Below, piece by piece: positions 23,886 to 35,673 of a stretch of DNA of 64,000 bases. How positions within the stretch are numbered: the stretch's first letter is position 1; the number at the start of each line of letters is the position of its first letter. Source of the stretch: Dactylorhiza incarnata. Taxonomy: Eukaryota; Streptophyta; Magnoliopsida; Asparagales; Orchidaceae. The position numbers and the translations under genes are program-made. The DNA lies in contig JAWHQI010000166.1 of the NCBI GenBank assembly GCA_033032865.1, forward strand, positions 2,480,001 through 2,544,000, in the 5' to 3' direction. The notes beneath the pieces are model-generated. The model had not been told where the DNA came from and searched no databases. It saw nothing but the letters and a program-made list of their open reading frames with translations.

Positions 23886-25135
23886 TTGAAAATGAAAATA
23901 ACGAGTTGATTCCAACCCGTACTGTTACGGGTTGGCGGGTATGCATCGATTATAGGAAATTAAATGATGCTACCCGCAAAGATCATTTTCAGTTGCCCTT
24001 CATTGACCAAATTTTAGAACGCTTATTCGGTCATTCGCACTATTGTTTTCTTGATGGTCTTTTCGGATATTTTCAAATCCCAATTGCGCCCGAAGACCAA
24101 GAAAAAACCACCTTCACCTGTCTGTTCGGCACCTTCGCATATCGAAGAATGCTGTTTGGTCTTTGTAACGCGCCGACTACATTTCAACGATGTATGCTGG
24201 CAATTTTTAATGAACTTGTAGAAGACGTTATGGAAGTTTTCATGGTTGATTTTTCTGCTTTTGGCAATTCTTTTACAAACTGTTTAAATAATCTTGATCG
24301 TGTTCTTCAACACTGCGAAGACACGAATTTGGAACTCAACTGGGAGAAGTGCCACTTTATGGTCCAAGAGGGATTAGTCCTTGGGCATAAAATCTCAAAC
24401 AAGGGGATCGAGATCGATAGGGCCAAGATCGAGGTCATAGAAAAACTCCCTCCTCCTACTAATATAAAATCTATTAGGAGTTTTTTAGGACATGCGGGTT
24501 TTTATAGGCGGTTTATTAAAGATTTTTCAAAAATTACAAAACCGCTAACTCATCTTTTAGAAAAAGAATCCGCGTTTAATTTTGATGATGAACGTGTAAA
24601 AGCGTTTAATAAAATTAAAAACGAACTTATCAATTCTCCTATTTTAATCACGCCAAATTGGTCTCTTCCGTTTGAAATCATGTGCAATCCGAGCGATTTT
24701 GCTGTAGGTGCAGTTTTAGGACAATGGGTGAATAAATATTTTCACCCGATTTATTGCGCAAGCAAAACGCTAACATCCGCGCAAGCAAATTATACAACAA
24801 CGGAAAATGAATTTTTGGCTATCATTTTTGCGTTTGATAAATTTCGATCTTATTTAACACTTTCAAAAGTTATCGTCTTTACAGATCACTCCGCCCTCCG
24901 GTTTTTGCTAAACAAAGGAGATGCAAAGCCTCGACTGCTAAGGTGGATCCTCCTACTGCAAGAATTTGATCTAGAGATCCAGGACAAAAGAGGAGCGGAA
25001 AATCTTGCGCCAGACCACCTCTCACGATTGGAGAATCCGGCTACAGAAGCACTAATGGAGGCCGAAATCAACGATAAATTCCCTGAAGAGCGCCTCCTCG
25101 CCATCGAAAAGGTAACAACTTCTTTCACCCCTTAG
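23849..25135 (+). pseudogene. Reverse transcriptase and RNase H of C, catalytic site damaged
   Basis: This continues the polyprotein in a shifted frame: VQ VVPKKGG, then [20 protein letters not shown] and [11 protein letters not shown] (RT fingers and palm). The catalytic YxDD box reads [10 protein letters not shown] (24236-24265): the first essential Asp is Val (GTT at 24245), where Athila RT has FMDD. Connection-domain and RNase H blocks follow ([33 protein letters not shown]). The frame ends at a TAG after TTSFTP. A working enzyme would copy element RNA into cDNA; this one should be inactive. Neighbouring integrase follows within 30 bases. Confidence 0.9.
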
Positions 25136-26402
25136 TACGCGGATTTTGCCAACTATCTATTGGCCCGGGTCCTACCAAAAGATTTTTCAAGTCAACAAAA
25201 GAAGAAATTCTTTTCGGACTTGAAAATTTATTTTTGGGAGGACCCCTTTTTATTTTGTGTCTGCGCTGACCAAGTGGTAAGAAGGTGTATTTCGGGCGAG
25301 GAAGGCGTCCAAATATTGCGGCACTGCCACGAAGGACCGACTCGTGTCCACTATCGAGCAAATCGGACCGCAAGAAAGGGGCTAGAGGCGGGCTTCTATT
25401 AGCTCACCTTATTCAAAGACGCTCATAATTTTGTGAGCAATTTTGATCGGTGCCAACGGACAGGTAACATTTCTAATAGGGATGAAATGCCCCAAAATGT
25501 TATTTTAGAATGCGAAATCTTTGACTTATGGGGAATAGATTTCATAGGTCCGTTTCCTTCTTCCTCTAATAATAAATATATTCTTGTTGCGGTTGACTAC
25601 GTGTCGAGGTGGGCAGAAGCACAAGCCCTTCCCACCAACGACGCAAGAGTCGTCGTAAGTTTTCTAAAAAAATTATTTTCGCGTTTTGGCACACCACGCG
25701 CACTAATTAGTGATAGGGGCACACACTTTTGTAACAACCAACTTGCTAAAATTTTAGCCAAGTATGGAGTTACGCACATGCTATCTACCGCCTATCACCA
25801 CCAAGCAAATGGCTAGGTGGAGGTAGTAAACTGGGAATTAAAAAGAATCCTAGAAAAAACGGTTTCCGTTAATAGGAAGGATTGCTCGCAAAAATTAGAT
25901 GACGCACTATGGGCCTATCGGACAGCGCAAAACCGCCATCAGATGTATGCCGTACAGATTAGTCTATGGAAAAGCGTGCCACTTACCAGTTGAATTGGAA
26001 CATCGCGCATTTTGGTCTCTTAAAAATTTAAACTTAGCATCTGAAAAAAGAAAATTTCAATTAAATGAATTAGATGAATGGCGCACAAACGCCTACGAAA
26101 ATAATAAATTTTATAAAGAGCTTACTAAGTTTTATCATGATAGAAAAATTAAAAACCCAAAATCTTTTTCACCTGGCGATCTAGTCCTTCTTTTTAATTC
26201 AAGACTTAGGCTTTTTCTGGGCAAATTAAAATCTCGATGGTCCGGACCCTTTGTAGTAAAAGAGGTTTGGCCATATGGGACCGTTCTAATAGAGCACCCG
26301 AAAAGCGGATCATTTAAAGTTAACGGACATAAGTTAAAATTGTATCACCTCGGTGACCCTACGTCCGAAAATATTGAAACACTTAAACTTCATAATCCGT
26401 AA
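25136..26402 (+). pseudogene. Integrase of C, several frame breaks
   Basis: The zinc-binding region is spread across frames at 25160-25480 (LRHCHEGPTR, then CQRTGN). The catalytic core is in the frame 25433-25816: first Asp in [11 protein letters not shown], second Asp in [13 protein letters not shown] at 25814 falls where NG-Gln-VE is expected, just before the catalytic Glu. The C-terminal part is in frame 25899-26402 ([52 protein letters not shown]), typical of Athila integrase tails. It would insert cDNA into chromosomes but cannot be made intact here. Confidence 0.85.
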
Positions 26403-27853
26403 ATATCATCAATTAGTCAAGCTACAAGACGATAAACAAAGCGCTTTTGGGATGCAACCCAATGTTAACCTTTTTATTTTCTTGTTTGTTGTTCACTTTA
26501 ATTCTGCAGGTGTTTGTCCGGCAACCCCGTCTAACAACCAGGGAAGCCCTCTTCACCCTTTAGTCTTTTTATTTTATTTTATTTATTTATCTTTTCTTTT
26601 TATGTTAGTTTTTATCTTCATACTTGGTTTTAAACATTGGGGACAATGTTTAATTTTAAGTATGGGGGTGTAGCAGCATTGCTTTCTTTGTATTTCTATT
26701 TATTTGAAAAAAAAATAAAACAAAAAAAAATATAAATATTTTTTTATCTAATAAAATTTCTTGGAAAGGACGCTTTGGGCTTGAATTCCCCTACAGCCTC
26801 TAGTAACTTGAGAGCCCTTCACCGGGTTGACCTTGGGAAGTCCAAGAAGAAAAAAAATTTTGCTGAATTTTTATACTTACTCATATGCAAAATCCTTAGT
26901 ATATTTGCTTTTGTATAGTGTCGTAGGGAATTTTTATACTTCATTAGATTTTGAATTTTGGAATAAAATTGTTGACTCATGTAGTGTTCCTAGTTAAGCA
27001 CACGCATTTGTAGAATTCTATGTCAAATTAACTATTCAGCATAAAATTAGATTTATGTTTTTCTAATTGCGAGAAAACAATCTTTGTTTTACTCTTACCT
27101 TGAATCCTGTAGAATCTGTGAATAATTCAAGTGAGTATGTAGAAGCTTACTAGAAAAATATTACACATTTTGAACGGAAAGGTATTCTTTCTCGACGGCT
27201 AGAACTTGCCTCTAGTGATTCTCGAAGCATTTGCATAGGTTTGTCATAGTTTTTAGAAGTGATTTAGGTCATCTTTTGATCGTTTGTGCCTGTTTGCCCA
27301 CCTTTAAACATTTTTCATTGCTTAAACACTTTGGGCCTTTCCTTATTTCCTTTGCTACCTCCACCTTTCATTTTCACCAAAGCCAAAACATCCACCTCAT
27401 GATCATACTAAACATTTGAGATTTATTAAAATTCTGCAATGGGTTCAATTGTGAAAATGAGGAAATTGCAACTTTTTATTTGGAGCCACAAAAAAAAGAA
27501 GGGATACAAAAAAAAAAGAAAAATATATATATGAAAATTTATTTTGTTGGCCAATTGTGAAAAATAAAGAAAATTATTCATGGCCTTATATTTGAAAAAT
27601 AAGTGAGTTTTTGTATGTTTTGCTTCATGACAACTCCTATGCGAGGTTTAAATTTTGATAATTTTACTCCCACCTTGGTTTAGTGTGATCCTTAGCCGTC
27701 GTATTTTATCTCTTTGATTTCCAATCCCAAATCATATACCTAAGCCAAGTTTCACTCCTAATGAAAGCCCTTTTGATCTTTAAGCTATGACATTATACTT
27801 GTGTAGTGGAGAGAGTGCGACCGGGCAAGCCTATGACCATCGTCATTGATGGA
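26403..27853 (+). other. C post-pol region, no env-like gene
   Basis: No supported gene is present. It contains an internal purine tract AAGTATGGGGGTGT (about 26657-26670), identical to the terminal tract at 47431, the second copy of the 85-bp block (26763-26848), and AT-rich DNA. Conserved blocks (GGCTAGAACTTG near 27199, GTGGAGAGAGTGCGACCGGG near 27802) match the Athila-1 untranslated region. GGA at 27851-27853 is the left TSD of element D. Confidence 0.7.
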
Positions 27854-28240
27854 CACTACAACAAAATCGATTTACGGCGACATTTTTTTATGCCTTTAGT
27901 GACGATTTCAAAGCGTCGCGATAGTTTTTGTGAAGTTTATAAAAACGTCACCAAATCGTCGCGATTGCGCATGTCGCCGTAGCTCATTGCGACGCTTTCA
28001 AAAAAAGCGTCGTGATTGCTAGTTACTCTACTGCGACATTTTTCCAAAAACGTCATGATTGACAGTTGTTATACTGTGACACTTTTCTAAAAAAACGTCA
28101 TAATAAGTAGTTGTTCTATCGTGACACTTTTTCAAAAAGCGTTGTGAAAGATGTTCATCCTACCACAACGTTTCTTAGCGAACGTCACCAAAGCCAAAAC
28201 TGTACAACAACATTTTTTTCCAAAAAACATCGCAAAGTAA
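27854..28240. repeat. Left terminal and subterminal repeats of D
   Basis: After the CACTACAA terminus, about eight degenerate inverted units follow, each roughly GCGACRYTTT-n-AAARCGTCGTGAT, for example 27989-28017. Such subterminal arrays bind the CACTA-encoded TNP-A-like protein in studied elements; here the role is by analogy. Confidence 0.7.
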
Positions 28241-29102
28241 TATATTTAAAAAAAATGAAAACAAGCTCTTATAATACTTCTCAAATTAATAATCTAAATA
28301 CTAATCAAAACTCAACTAAACTTTTTAAATCTCAAAATCTTAAATACAACCATAAATAATATTTATTATAAAGATATATATTCTTGACAAATATTTTAAT
28401 TATTTTAAGAGTGATATTAATAGATATTAAAATGAATGAACAACGAGCATAATGGACAATACATAAAAATGCATCATGAATGGAAACAATGAAGGGAAGA
28501 ACGTCATATTCATCATTTTTAACTAATGAGAATATACTACACTAACAAAAAATTATAATCTAATTATAAAAAATATTGTCATATTACATGTTAGAATCTA
28601 ACAATTAAAAAATTCCAAAATTTAAATGTTAGCAAAATATCCAAAACATTTGTGACTTTGACAAACATAACAGTATTTATCATAAGATGAGATAAGTAAA
28701 GTCTTCATTTTGAGGAGTAATGCATCATCTGTTGAAATTTCACATCTTGATGAGGATTGCACCTCATCTTTCTTCAATTTCTTGATCTTCTCCAGTGCAA
28801 CGTTCTCAACCTGTAAGGAAAAAACAACGTCTTTAGTTTAATATATCATATATTTTAAGATACTTGGCATACAAACGAATAAACTTTTATCGTTAAAAAT
28901 ATGAATAGTTGTGTAGTGTTTACCTAGTATAAACACATTTCATCGATGTGAATATGTATGTAGATTTTGTCCTTAGCCAAAGCTGTGATATCACTATCTG
29001 CAAAATAAACAAAAACATTTCCTACTATGGATGATGAGGAAATGTCATTATCCGTTTAAGTGCTTCATTTTTCCTGACATTTCCACTATTAGTAAAGCTT
29101 GC
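28241..29102 (-). other. D left interior: two possible exons of unknown gene
   Basis: Mostly AT-rich. On the minus strand, splice-like borders frame two short coding-looking pieces. One spans about 28997-28923 (after TTTTGCAG; reads DITALAKDKIYIHIHIDEM) and one about 28811-28700 (after TTACAG; reads VENVALEKIKKLKKDE). I cannot assign them. They could be the tail of D's own lost transposition gene or another captured fragment. CTTGC at 29098-29102 is the left TSD of E. Confidence 0.4.
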
Positions 29103-29591
29103 TGTTGGCACCAAAAATGGTACCTCCAAAATTCACACACTAAGGGGGGAAAAGAAGAAGACTGCGAAGTGCAGGTTACTAAGACAGGGAGGCTGAAGAG
29201 AGAGAAAACGATCACAGGATGACGATCACTAAAAAATGAGACCGCTTACACAGGTCGTAAGCTAGAGCCTCGGGGCCAGAGAGTCCCTTTCCAGGTACCC
29301 CTACCCCTCTATTTATAGACGAGGAGGCTGCCAAAACGGGTAGAACTAAGAACTACGGGCTGCCCGGGGTACAGGAGAGTCGGGGCAGAGATGAGGGGTG
29401 CAAATAGCAAAAAGGAAGAAAAGGAGGAGACCGCTCAGGCTGTCGATCTCACACTGCCTTGACCGCTTGGGACTTAGAAAACTGCGGCTGAGAAGAGACT
29501 TGGCGGTCTGCGCGATCACCATATATTGAGACCGCTCACACCAAAAAAACTTTGGCCTGCAGGAAGAGGTCGCGGGCTTTCTGGGCAAACA
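29103..29591 (-). repeat. 3' LTR of E
   Basis: Nearly identical to 41363-41852. It contains a minus-strand TATA box (TCTATAAATAG, about 29310-29322) and four AGACCGC/GCGGTCT words. Confidence 0.9.
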
Positions 29592-29681
29592 TAATCCCCG
29601 CACATTTTTAAGTTGCTCCCAAAACTTCGAAAATGTAAGCTTTGACCGCTGAGACCGCGACCGTCATAAATGCAGCTTGGT

Positions 29682-29689
29682 CTATAAAT
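29682..29689 (+). promoter_or_regulatory. TATA box of antisense gene 1 in E
   Basis: CTATAAATACC lies about 95 bases upstream of the ATG at 29780, on the strand opposite to gag-pol and outside the LTR. GCGGTCT words flank it (29740, 29763) and a GACCGCTGAGACCGCGACCG cluster lies at 29643-29662. Confidence 0.6.
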
Positions 29690-29779
29690 ACCGGCTGAGA
29701 TCTTCAGATTTCAAGACATTGAGAAATACCAAGTTCCAAGCGGTCTCTGAAAATTAGGTAGACGCGGTCTCTTACGGAG

Positions 29780-32142
29780 ATGACTATTCTTGATTTTATA
29801 AAAGCTCTTCCACCGAAAGCAAACTCTCCTGGGAAGAAGGAGGATGTTAGTTCAAGAAGAGGAAAAAAGATACCGAAAATATTAACGAAAGCGAGCGCTT
29901 CAAAGGAGACCGCCCGATCTCCCAAAAAGAAACCTGAACTAGAAAGTTCAGCTGCGCCGGTCTCTGTTGTTTCTGAACCTTCCAACACCTCTTCAGATCC
30001 TGTATTGAAAATGTCTGACTTTTCTATCTATTTTAATTGTCAGAAATCCCTGGAGGTATTGGATCAAAAGACTTCTCAGCCCCCTAAGATCGCCTCAACT
30101 GAGACCATTCTGGCTGGGCTACACCAGAAAAAGGCCGAGGCCGAAATTATTCGGCAAAAGATCGCCGAACTGGAGACCGCTGCAAAAAATAGGAAAAGGA
30201 AAAATTCAAGTCCAACCAGTTTGACTTATAAGAGAAACAAAAGAAATGGAGATGGACAGGATGTGACCGCCCGTGAGACGATCACACTTCTTGATGACGC
30301 TGATCCGGAGGATTCCGCTGCGGTTCAAAAGGTGAATACCGGAAGCGATCTCCTTCTTCATCCTGCGGTCTCAACTTCATTAGGGGAAGATGATTTCGAA
30401 TTAATCGCTTATCTTGATGAAGTTTCTTCTAACAATTCATCTTTTTCATCGATGCAGGTGCTAGATCCTCTTGAGGCTTCATCTCTTCAAAACGCTGCTA
30501 TTGATATGGAGATCGCAGCCAGGGAGAAGGAGATCGCTGATGCGGCGATCAAGACGATGGAAGAGGAAGAGAGAAAGAAAAAAGAGAGGGAGGAGAAGAA
30601 AAAGGAGGAGGTGATCAAGATCGCTGAGGAGAAGAAGAAGAAGAAAGAGGAAGAGAAGAAGAAGAAGGAAGAAGAGGAGAAGAAGAGGAAGGAAGAAGAG
30701 GAGAAGAAGAGGAAAGAAGAGGAGAAGAAGAAGGAAGAAGAGGAAAAGAAGAGGAAAGAAGAAGAGAAGAAGAAAAAGGAAGAAGAGGAGAGGAAGAAGA
30801 AGGAAGAAGAGGAAAAGAAGAGGAAAGAAGAAGAGAAGGAGAAAAAGGAAGAAGAGGAGAGGAGGAAGAAGGAAGAAGAGGATAAGAAGAAAAAGGCGGC
30901 CAAGACCGCTGAGGAGAAGAAGAAAAAGGAAGAGGAGGAAAAGAGGAAGAAAGAAGAGGAGGAGAAGAAGAAAAAAGAAGAGGCGGCCAGGACCGCCGAG
31001 GAGAGGAAAAAGGCTCTTCTTGATGAAGAGGAGAAAAGGCAGGCGGTCTCATAGACTGCGGAAAAGAGGGCTGCTGAGGAAGAGACCGCCAGGAAGCTTC
31101 AGATCGCCACGGAAAAAACTACACTTTCCAGCGGTCTCCCAGATGACTCTTCTCGAGGAGACCTGGACAAGGCTGCAGCAGATCACGCGACGGCGATCTC
31201 AGTTTTGCGAGCTCGTAAGGGTAAGATGATCCCCAAATCTGTCGAGTTCTTTCCATTGCCCATGGTTCGACCTGCTTCCCCAAAAAGAAAACGCGAGGTT
31301 ATTCTTATCGAGACCGACGATATTCTTCTAAGTAACAAAGAGTTAAAAAGAAGAAGAAAATAGGGCGATAGATCGCAGAAAAGAGAGTTGGAAAGAATGA
31401 ATTTAGAGCGTCTAAGGGGATCAGACCGCCTTTTACTGACCGCAGATCCCGCGGTCACTAAAGATACGGAAAAAGCGCTACATGACTGCGGTCTTGATTC
31501 CTTTCCAAGTACTCTTCCTGCTCAAAAAATTCTATTTGAATATCATTTGTAATTAAAATAACTTATCTCTTGTGGTCGTAGATGACGACAACGTTGAGAT
31601 CAAGGAAGGAGAACTCCCTCAACGCATCGCGATCCCTCGAGCTTACCGGCATTCTTAACCCTATATTTGATGATGTTCGGTCTATGCTTCTTAGAGAGCG
31701 GGCCCAGAACGATCAGATCCGCGGACTCGAGGAGAAGTTGCGTGCTTTCGAGAGGAGGAGTCGAGAGGAACGCGATCTGAAGATTGAAGAGCTCGCGCGG
31801 TCTCGTGATCTGAAGGTTGAAGAACTCATGCGATCCCTCAAGAAAGCGGAAAGAGATGCTGAATATTACAAGGGAAAAGTTGTTGCGCTGTCCGTAGAGA
31901 ACGAGAGGCTGAGAGGTGGTAACTCGAAGATGCTGATGAGACCGGGTACCTCCAGCGATCATCCAGCAGAGAGACCGCAACCTGAAATTGTGGTTGTCCC
32001 TATGGAGCAAGTTGACAGGGAGATGTCTAAAATTCATCGAGCTGCATTGTCAGCTAATCAGAATTTGGCATCTGTCCTGGCTGCTGTTAATGATATGCAG
32101 GATATAGCAGCTCATGTAGGGAGAAATAGGCCTAAGAAATGA
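29780..32142 (+). pseudogene. Antisense gene 1 of E: Lys/Glu-rich coiled-coil protein
   Basis: Opposite to gag-pol, between pol and the 3' LTR. The frame begins MTILDFIKALPPKANSPG. It has basic patches and a nuclear-signal-like KNRKRKNSS, then from about residue 250 a long KKEEEEKKRKEEE charged helix (30550-31020) that should form a single alpha-helix or coiled coil. TAG stops at 31052 and 31361 interrupt one continuous frame that stays open to 31550. After a probable intron ending TCGTAG at 31581, a second part (31582-32142) encodes another coiled coil (LRAFERRSREERDLKIEEL). Tat elements are known to carry antisense ORFs here; this protein's function is unknown. The coding sequence repeats AGACCGC/GCGGTCT in several frames. 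Confidence 0.65.
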
Positions 32143-32450
32143 ACATTAAATTTGAGACCGAGCGATCTCTCAACAAGAACAATTTGTTGTAATATTTTTG
32201 ATATTAATGTCCCATATATCTTCTGTTATTTTTGTGATTTCTTCCAATTTTTGTGCTTTATGCGATCTTGATTGTTATAATTTGCGATCTCTTTTATGTC
32301 TGGATTGTGTGTTGCTGGTATTTTTATTCATCTGTATTCTATTTATTGAGACCGCAGATTAGCTATATAATCTAGCCCAGGTCGAGCGGTCTGGAGATTT
32401 TTGCTGGGCGGTCTGCCAAAAGTAATGATTACGAAATTATCCTTCGATTG

Positions 32451-32460
32451 CTATAAATAG
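32451..32460 (+). promoter_or_regulatory. TATA box of antisense gene 2 in E
   Basis: CTATAAATAG lies 35 bases upstream of the first ATG (32495) of the second antisense gene. GCGGTCT words sit at 32383 and 32408. This supports separate transcription from gene 1. Confidence 0.65.
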
Positions 32461-32494
32461 TTGCCTTCATAACCTTCACTTTATGTTCTCTTGA

Positions 32495-34218
32495 ATGCGC
32501 GATAAATACCGATCTCAGCGACATCTCAAAATGGTGTCCGCTCGTGCTTCTTCTGCGATCACCTTCTTGGCTGCTAATCAAAAACAGGGACGTCTGTCGA
32601 AAGATGAGTTTATATCTTTTATAAAGAAGTATATGATCCAAACCCAGATTGTCGTGACACCGCCGACCGAACAGGAAAAGCTGAATTTCGGAGAGGAAAA
32701 TAAATATATTATTCCTATCGATCACTTTGATCATGGGTTGAGAATTCCCCTTCCTTGGGAATGGATGGAAATTTTGGAATATTACGGTTTCGTGCTCGCC
32801 CAGCTGCCCCCGAACTCAGTCGGTCTGGTTAATGTATTCATCAATTACTTGAGATCGGAGAGGATAAGGTTTTCGATGAACCTGTTCCGTGGAACCTTTA
32901 CTGCGAAGGTTCTGAAAGAAGGCCAGAAGAAAGAAGAATTCAAGGGACTGATGTACTTCTCTGCGGAAGGAGTAAAGATCTTAACCCAACAAGATCTCTT
33001 TTTGGACAGAAAGATTTCTTGTCTTCGAGGGCGACCTCGGCGGTCTCAAGAGTTCGCCGTCTCCACGACCTGACAGTACCTTCAAAAAGATAAAGGTGCT
33101 TGCTGCTGAGGAGATAAAAATTTTAGCCTTCTTGGCGGGCAGGAGGCTTGACCTTGTTCACTACCTGGCGATCTGGGATGAGATCGCTGAGGTTACTCCT
33201 GATGAAAGTAATCCTTTCCTGCGGTCTCTCCCGCGATCTCTTTTTGTTCATTTTTCATAACCTTTCTCCTAACATTTTTCTTACCTCAGCGACCTTTAAG
33301 GTCCCTGAAAGAGATCCAATCTCTCCAGCAGCTGAAGTACTTACTCAAAGGGAGAAAAGGCTGAAGCGGGAGGCTGATGCGTTCGGGACCGCTGCTGAGA
33401 CCGCAGATCAAGACTTCCCCCTGCATGGTTTCTTAAAGAACATGAAGGATATTAAAGGAAAACCCTTACTCAAATGGGCCGCAAAAGGGAAGTCTCTAAA
33501 GGTTTCCACTGATCTTCCCTCGTGGAGTAGAAAGGTGACCCGCCACGCTTATGCGGTCACCTCTGCATTGTATGGGAGAAAGAACGCGGTAGAGGCTTAT
33601 AATCTCGAGATCGAGGATCTCCCCGATCTTTGTGCTCAGGTGACCGCTAGGAGCACGATTCTAAATCATCATATGGGGCGGTCTCTTCGTAGCGCCTTAA
33701 ATGAGATTACTGCCCTGCGTGAAGCTCAAAAGGTAAAGGTTTAATTGCATTATATGAATGATTACCTGTGACCGCGCGATCTGATCTTTCCCTTTTCCTT
33801 TTGATAGCAATCTGAGCGGGTGGCCTATGATCCAGCTAATCCAGCTTTCCAGAAGGCCATGATGCATCATATTAAGGAGACCGCTGACCAGGTCCTGGAT
33901 GAGGTTCGCGGTCTTGGTGGTTTCACCGAAGAATTCAAAGACATAACATTCTCAAAGCTCTTCCCGGATGCGGCTCAAAGGATTGAAGAGCAGTCAGAGA
34001 CCGCTGAAGAGACCGCAGATGAAGCCGGCGATCAAGATGAGAACGTCAAAATTGAGGATGAAGATGAAAGTGGGAGCTGCTATACTCAAGGTCGGGATTC
34101 TAGTTCAGGCTCAAGCTCTGGATCTAGAATTCCGGTGAGTAAATCGGAGGAATCCTCAGCAGAGACCGATTCTTCTCTCTCTGCTGAGCGATCCTCCAAG
34201 AGACCGAAAAAAGATTGA
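32495..34218 (+). pseudogene. Antisense gene 2 of E, Transposase_28-like domain, three exons
   Basis: Exon 1 (32495-33207) contains IDHFDHGLRIPLPWEWMEI and LEYYGFVLAQLPPNS, the layout of the 'putative gypsy-type transposon' (Transposase_28, PF04195) domain found in antisense ORFs of Tat elements. A one-frame shift near 33010-33030 is needed to stay open to the first splice site. Intron 1 is 33208-33289 (GTAATC to CCTCAG). Exon 2 runs 33290-33732. Intron 2 is 33733-33807 (GTAAAG to GATAG, 75 bp). Exon 3 runs 33808-34218 and ends in an acidic, Ser-rich tail with a basic last stretch (SSKRPKKD). The splices join in frame. The role is unknown. Confidence 0.7.
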
Positions 34219-35673
34219 GCTGTAACTTTTCTTTAGACCGGGCGATCTCGTTGTAACAGACATTTCTGAATATATATAAAATTCGATTTTTTGTTAGATC
34301 TATATTTGTTGAATGAATTTGTTTCTGGTGTATTTATTCTATTTGTTCTCCTGAGCTAGAAATGGCATTCGATCTCAATGACTTAGATTTTATCGAACAT
34401 CTCTCTTTTGAAAAAGTTTCAGGTTATGATCTATAAAAACAGAAAGATTAATGTTCAGGCATAAACACAATGCTCATGCGGTCTTAAGATTACCAAACTG
34501 TCATCCGGATGATATCCGAACCCTTACTGCCCGGACTACCATGATATACATATTTCTGATCAGTTCTGCGATCTCTAATTTGGGAGACCGCTATTTGGGA
34601 AGATACCGAAGATAGTTTTAACATGTATACATCTAGCATTCGACCTCAGGATAACCAGACCGCATTAAGCAGAAAAACCAATTTTATTTATCAACTTCTG
34701 ATTACCCTTTTACAGATGGAAATCATGGAAACCCAGCGACCTCAAAATATCCAGACCGCTGAGAGCTGATGATAATCTGGGCTTTTACGATCTCCTGACA
34801 ATCTTGAACTGATTCGGATAAGAAATGCCTGGGTGAATGTCACAAGCCTTAGATGAAGATTATCTTGCGACCTTAACAAATTGAGACCGATTTTAACTCC
34901 CTTCGACAGATTCAATGTTGGCGATCACCTTTATACCGATCCTGGAAGAGATTAATCCATTTAATCATGATCAATATAGAACACCTTCTGAAGGTAAAGG
35001 AGAAAATGCGGTCTCAAAAGTTCTGACCGCCCGAGCTCAGTACTTGGGAAATAGAATGGAGCCTTTTGAAAGAGAGAAAAAGGAGAAAAGGGAGAATCTA
35101 AAAAATGATTCGCAGGGCAGGTGTGGTTATGCCGATGAGGCTATACCGACATTGCTTTCCCTGATAGATTATTGAATTTTTGCTTTCCTCAATCATTTTT
35201 AATGAACATTCGAGAGTTACGGATCAAAATGATCGATAGGGCAGGTGTGGTCATGTCGATGAGGCTTATACCGACATTGCTTTCCCCGAAGATCATTAAG
35301 ATCGTAACAATGTCCTTTTCGATGCATGACAGAGCTGATCCAGCCACCCAGCCCTCCTTGCTAAGGTGTGCCAGATGTCAGCTAGGACCCGGCATCCTAA
35401 ACTTTCACCGCTCGAGCTTGGCGAGCCACTGCTACACAGATTCGAAATCTCCCCGACATCTGTGGTCCTGGTAGGATTACACGTCAAACTAACAAGCCGA
35501 GGGGAAAGAAGTAGGATCCGTCGATGTCTTACTTGACGAGCTTTTGGTTTTATTAATAACTCATATTTGATCTTGCCGTTAATCATGCATGCCATGATCA
35601 TCTTGGCCATGTCTGCATAATGCTTAAGAAAAGAGAAGTGAGAAACTGAATGAGAAAACTGAATACGAACTTT
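34219..35673. other. E region between antisense gene 2 and pol
   Basis: No supported gene is present. GCGGTCT/AGACCGC words continue to about 35010 (34478, 34586, 34657, 34756, 35005) and then stop. A direct repeat of about 50 bp, containing CCGACATTGCTTTCCC, occurs at 35115-35162 and 35237-35287. The gag-pol stop lies at the right edge. Confidence 0.65.

Noticed and set aside
30487..31052. Long minus-strand frames rich in Ser, Phe and Leu
   Set aside because: They are the complement of the Lys/Glu-repeat coding sequence of antisense gene 1 and carry no domain of their own.
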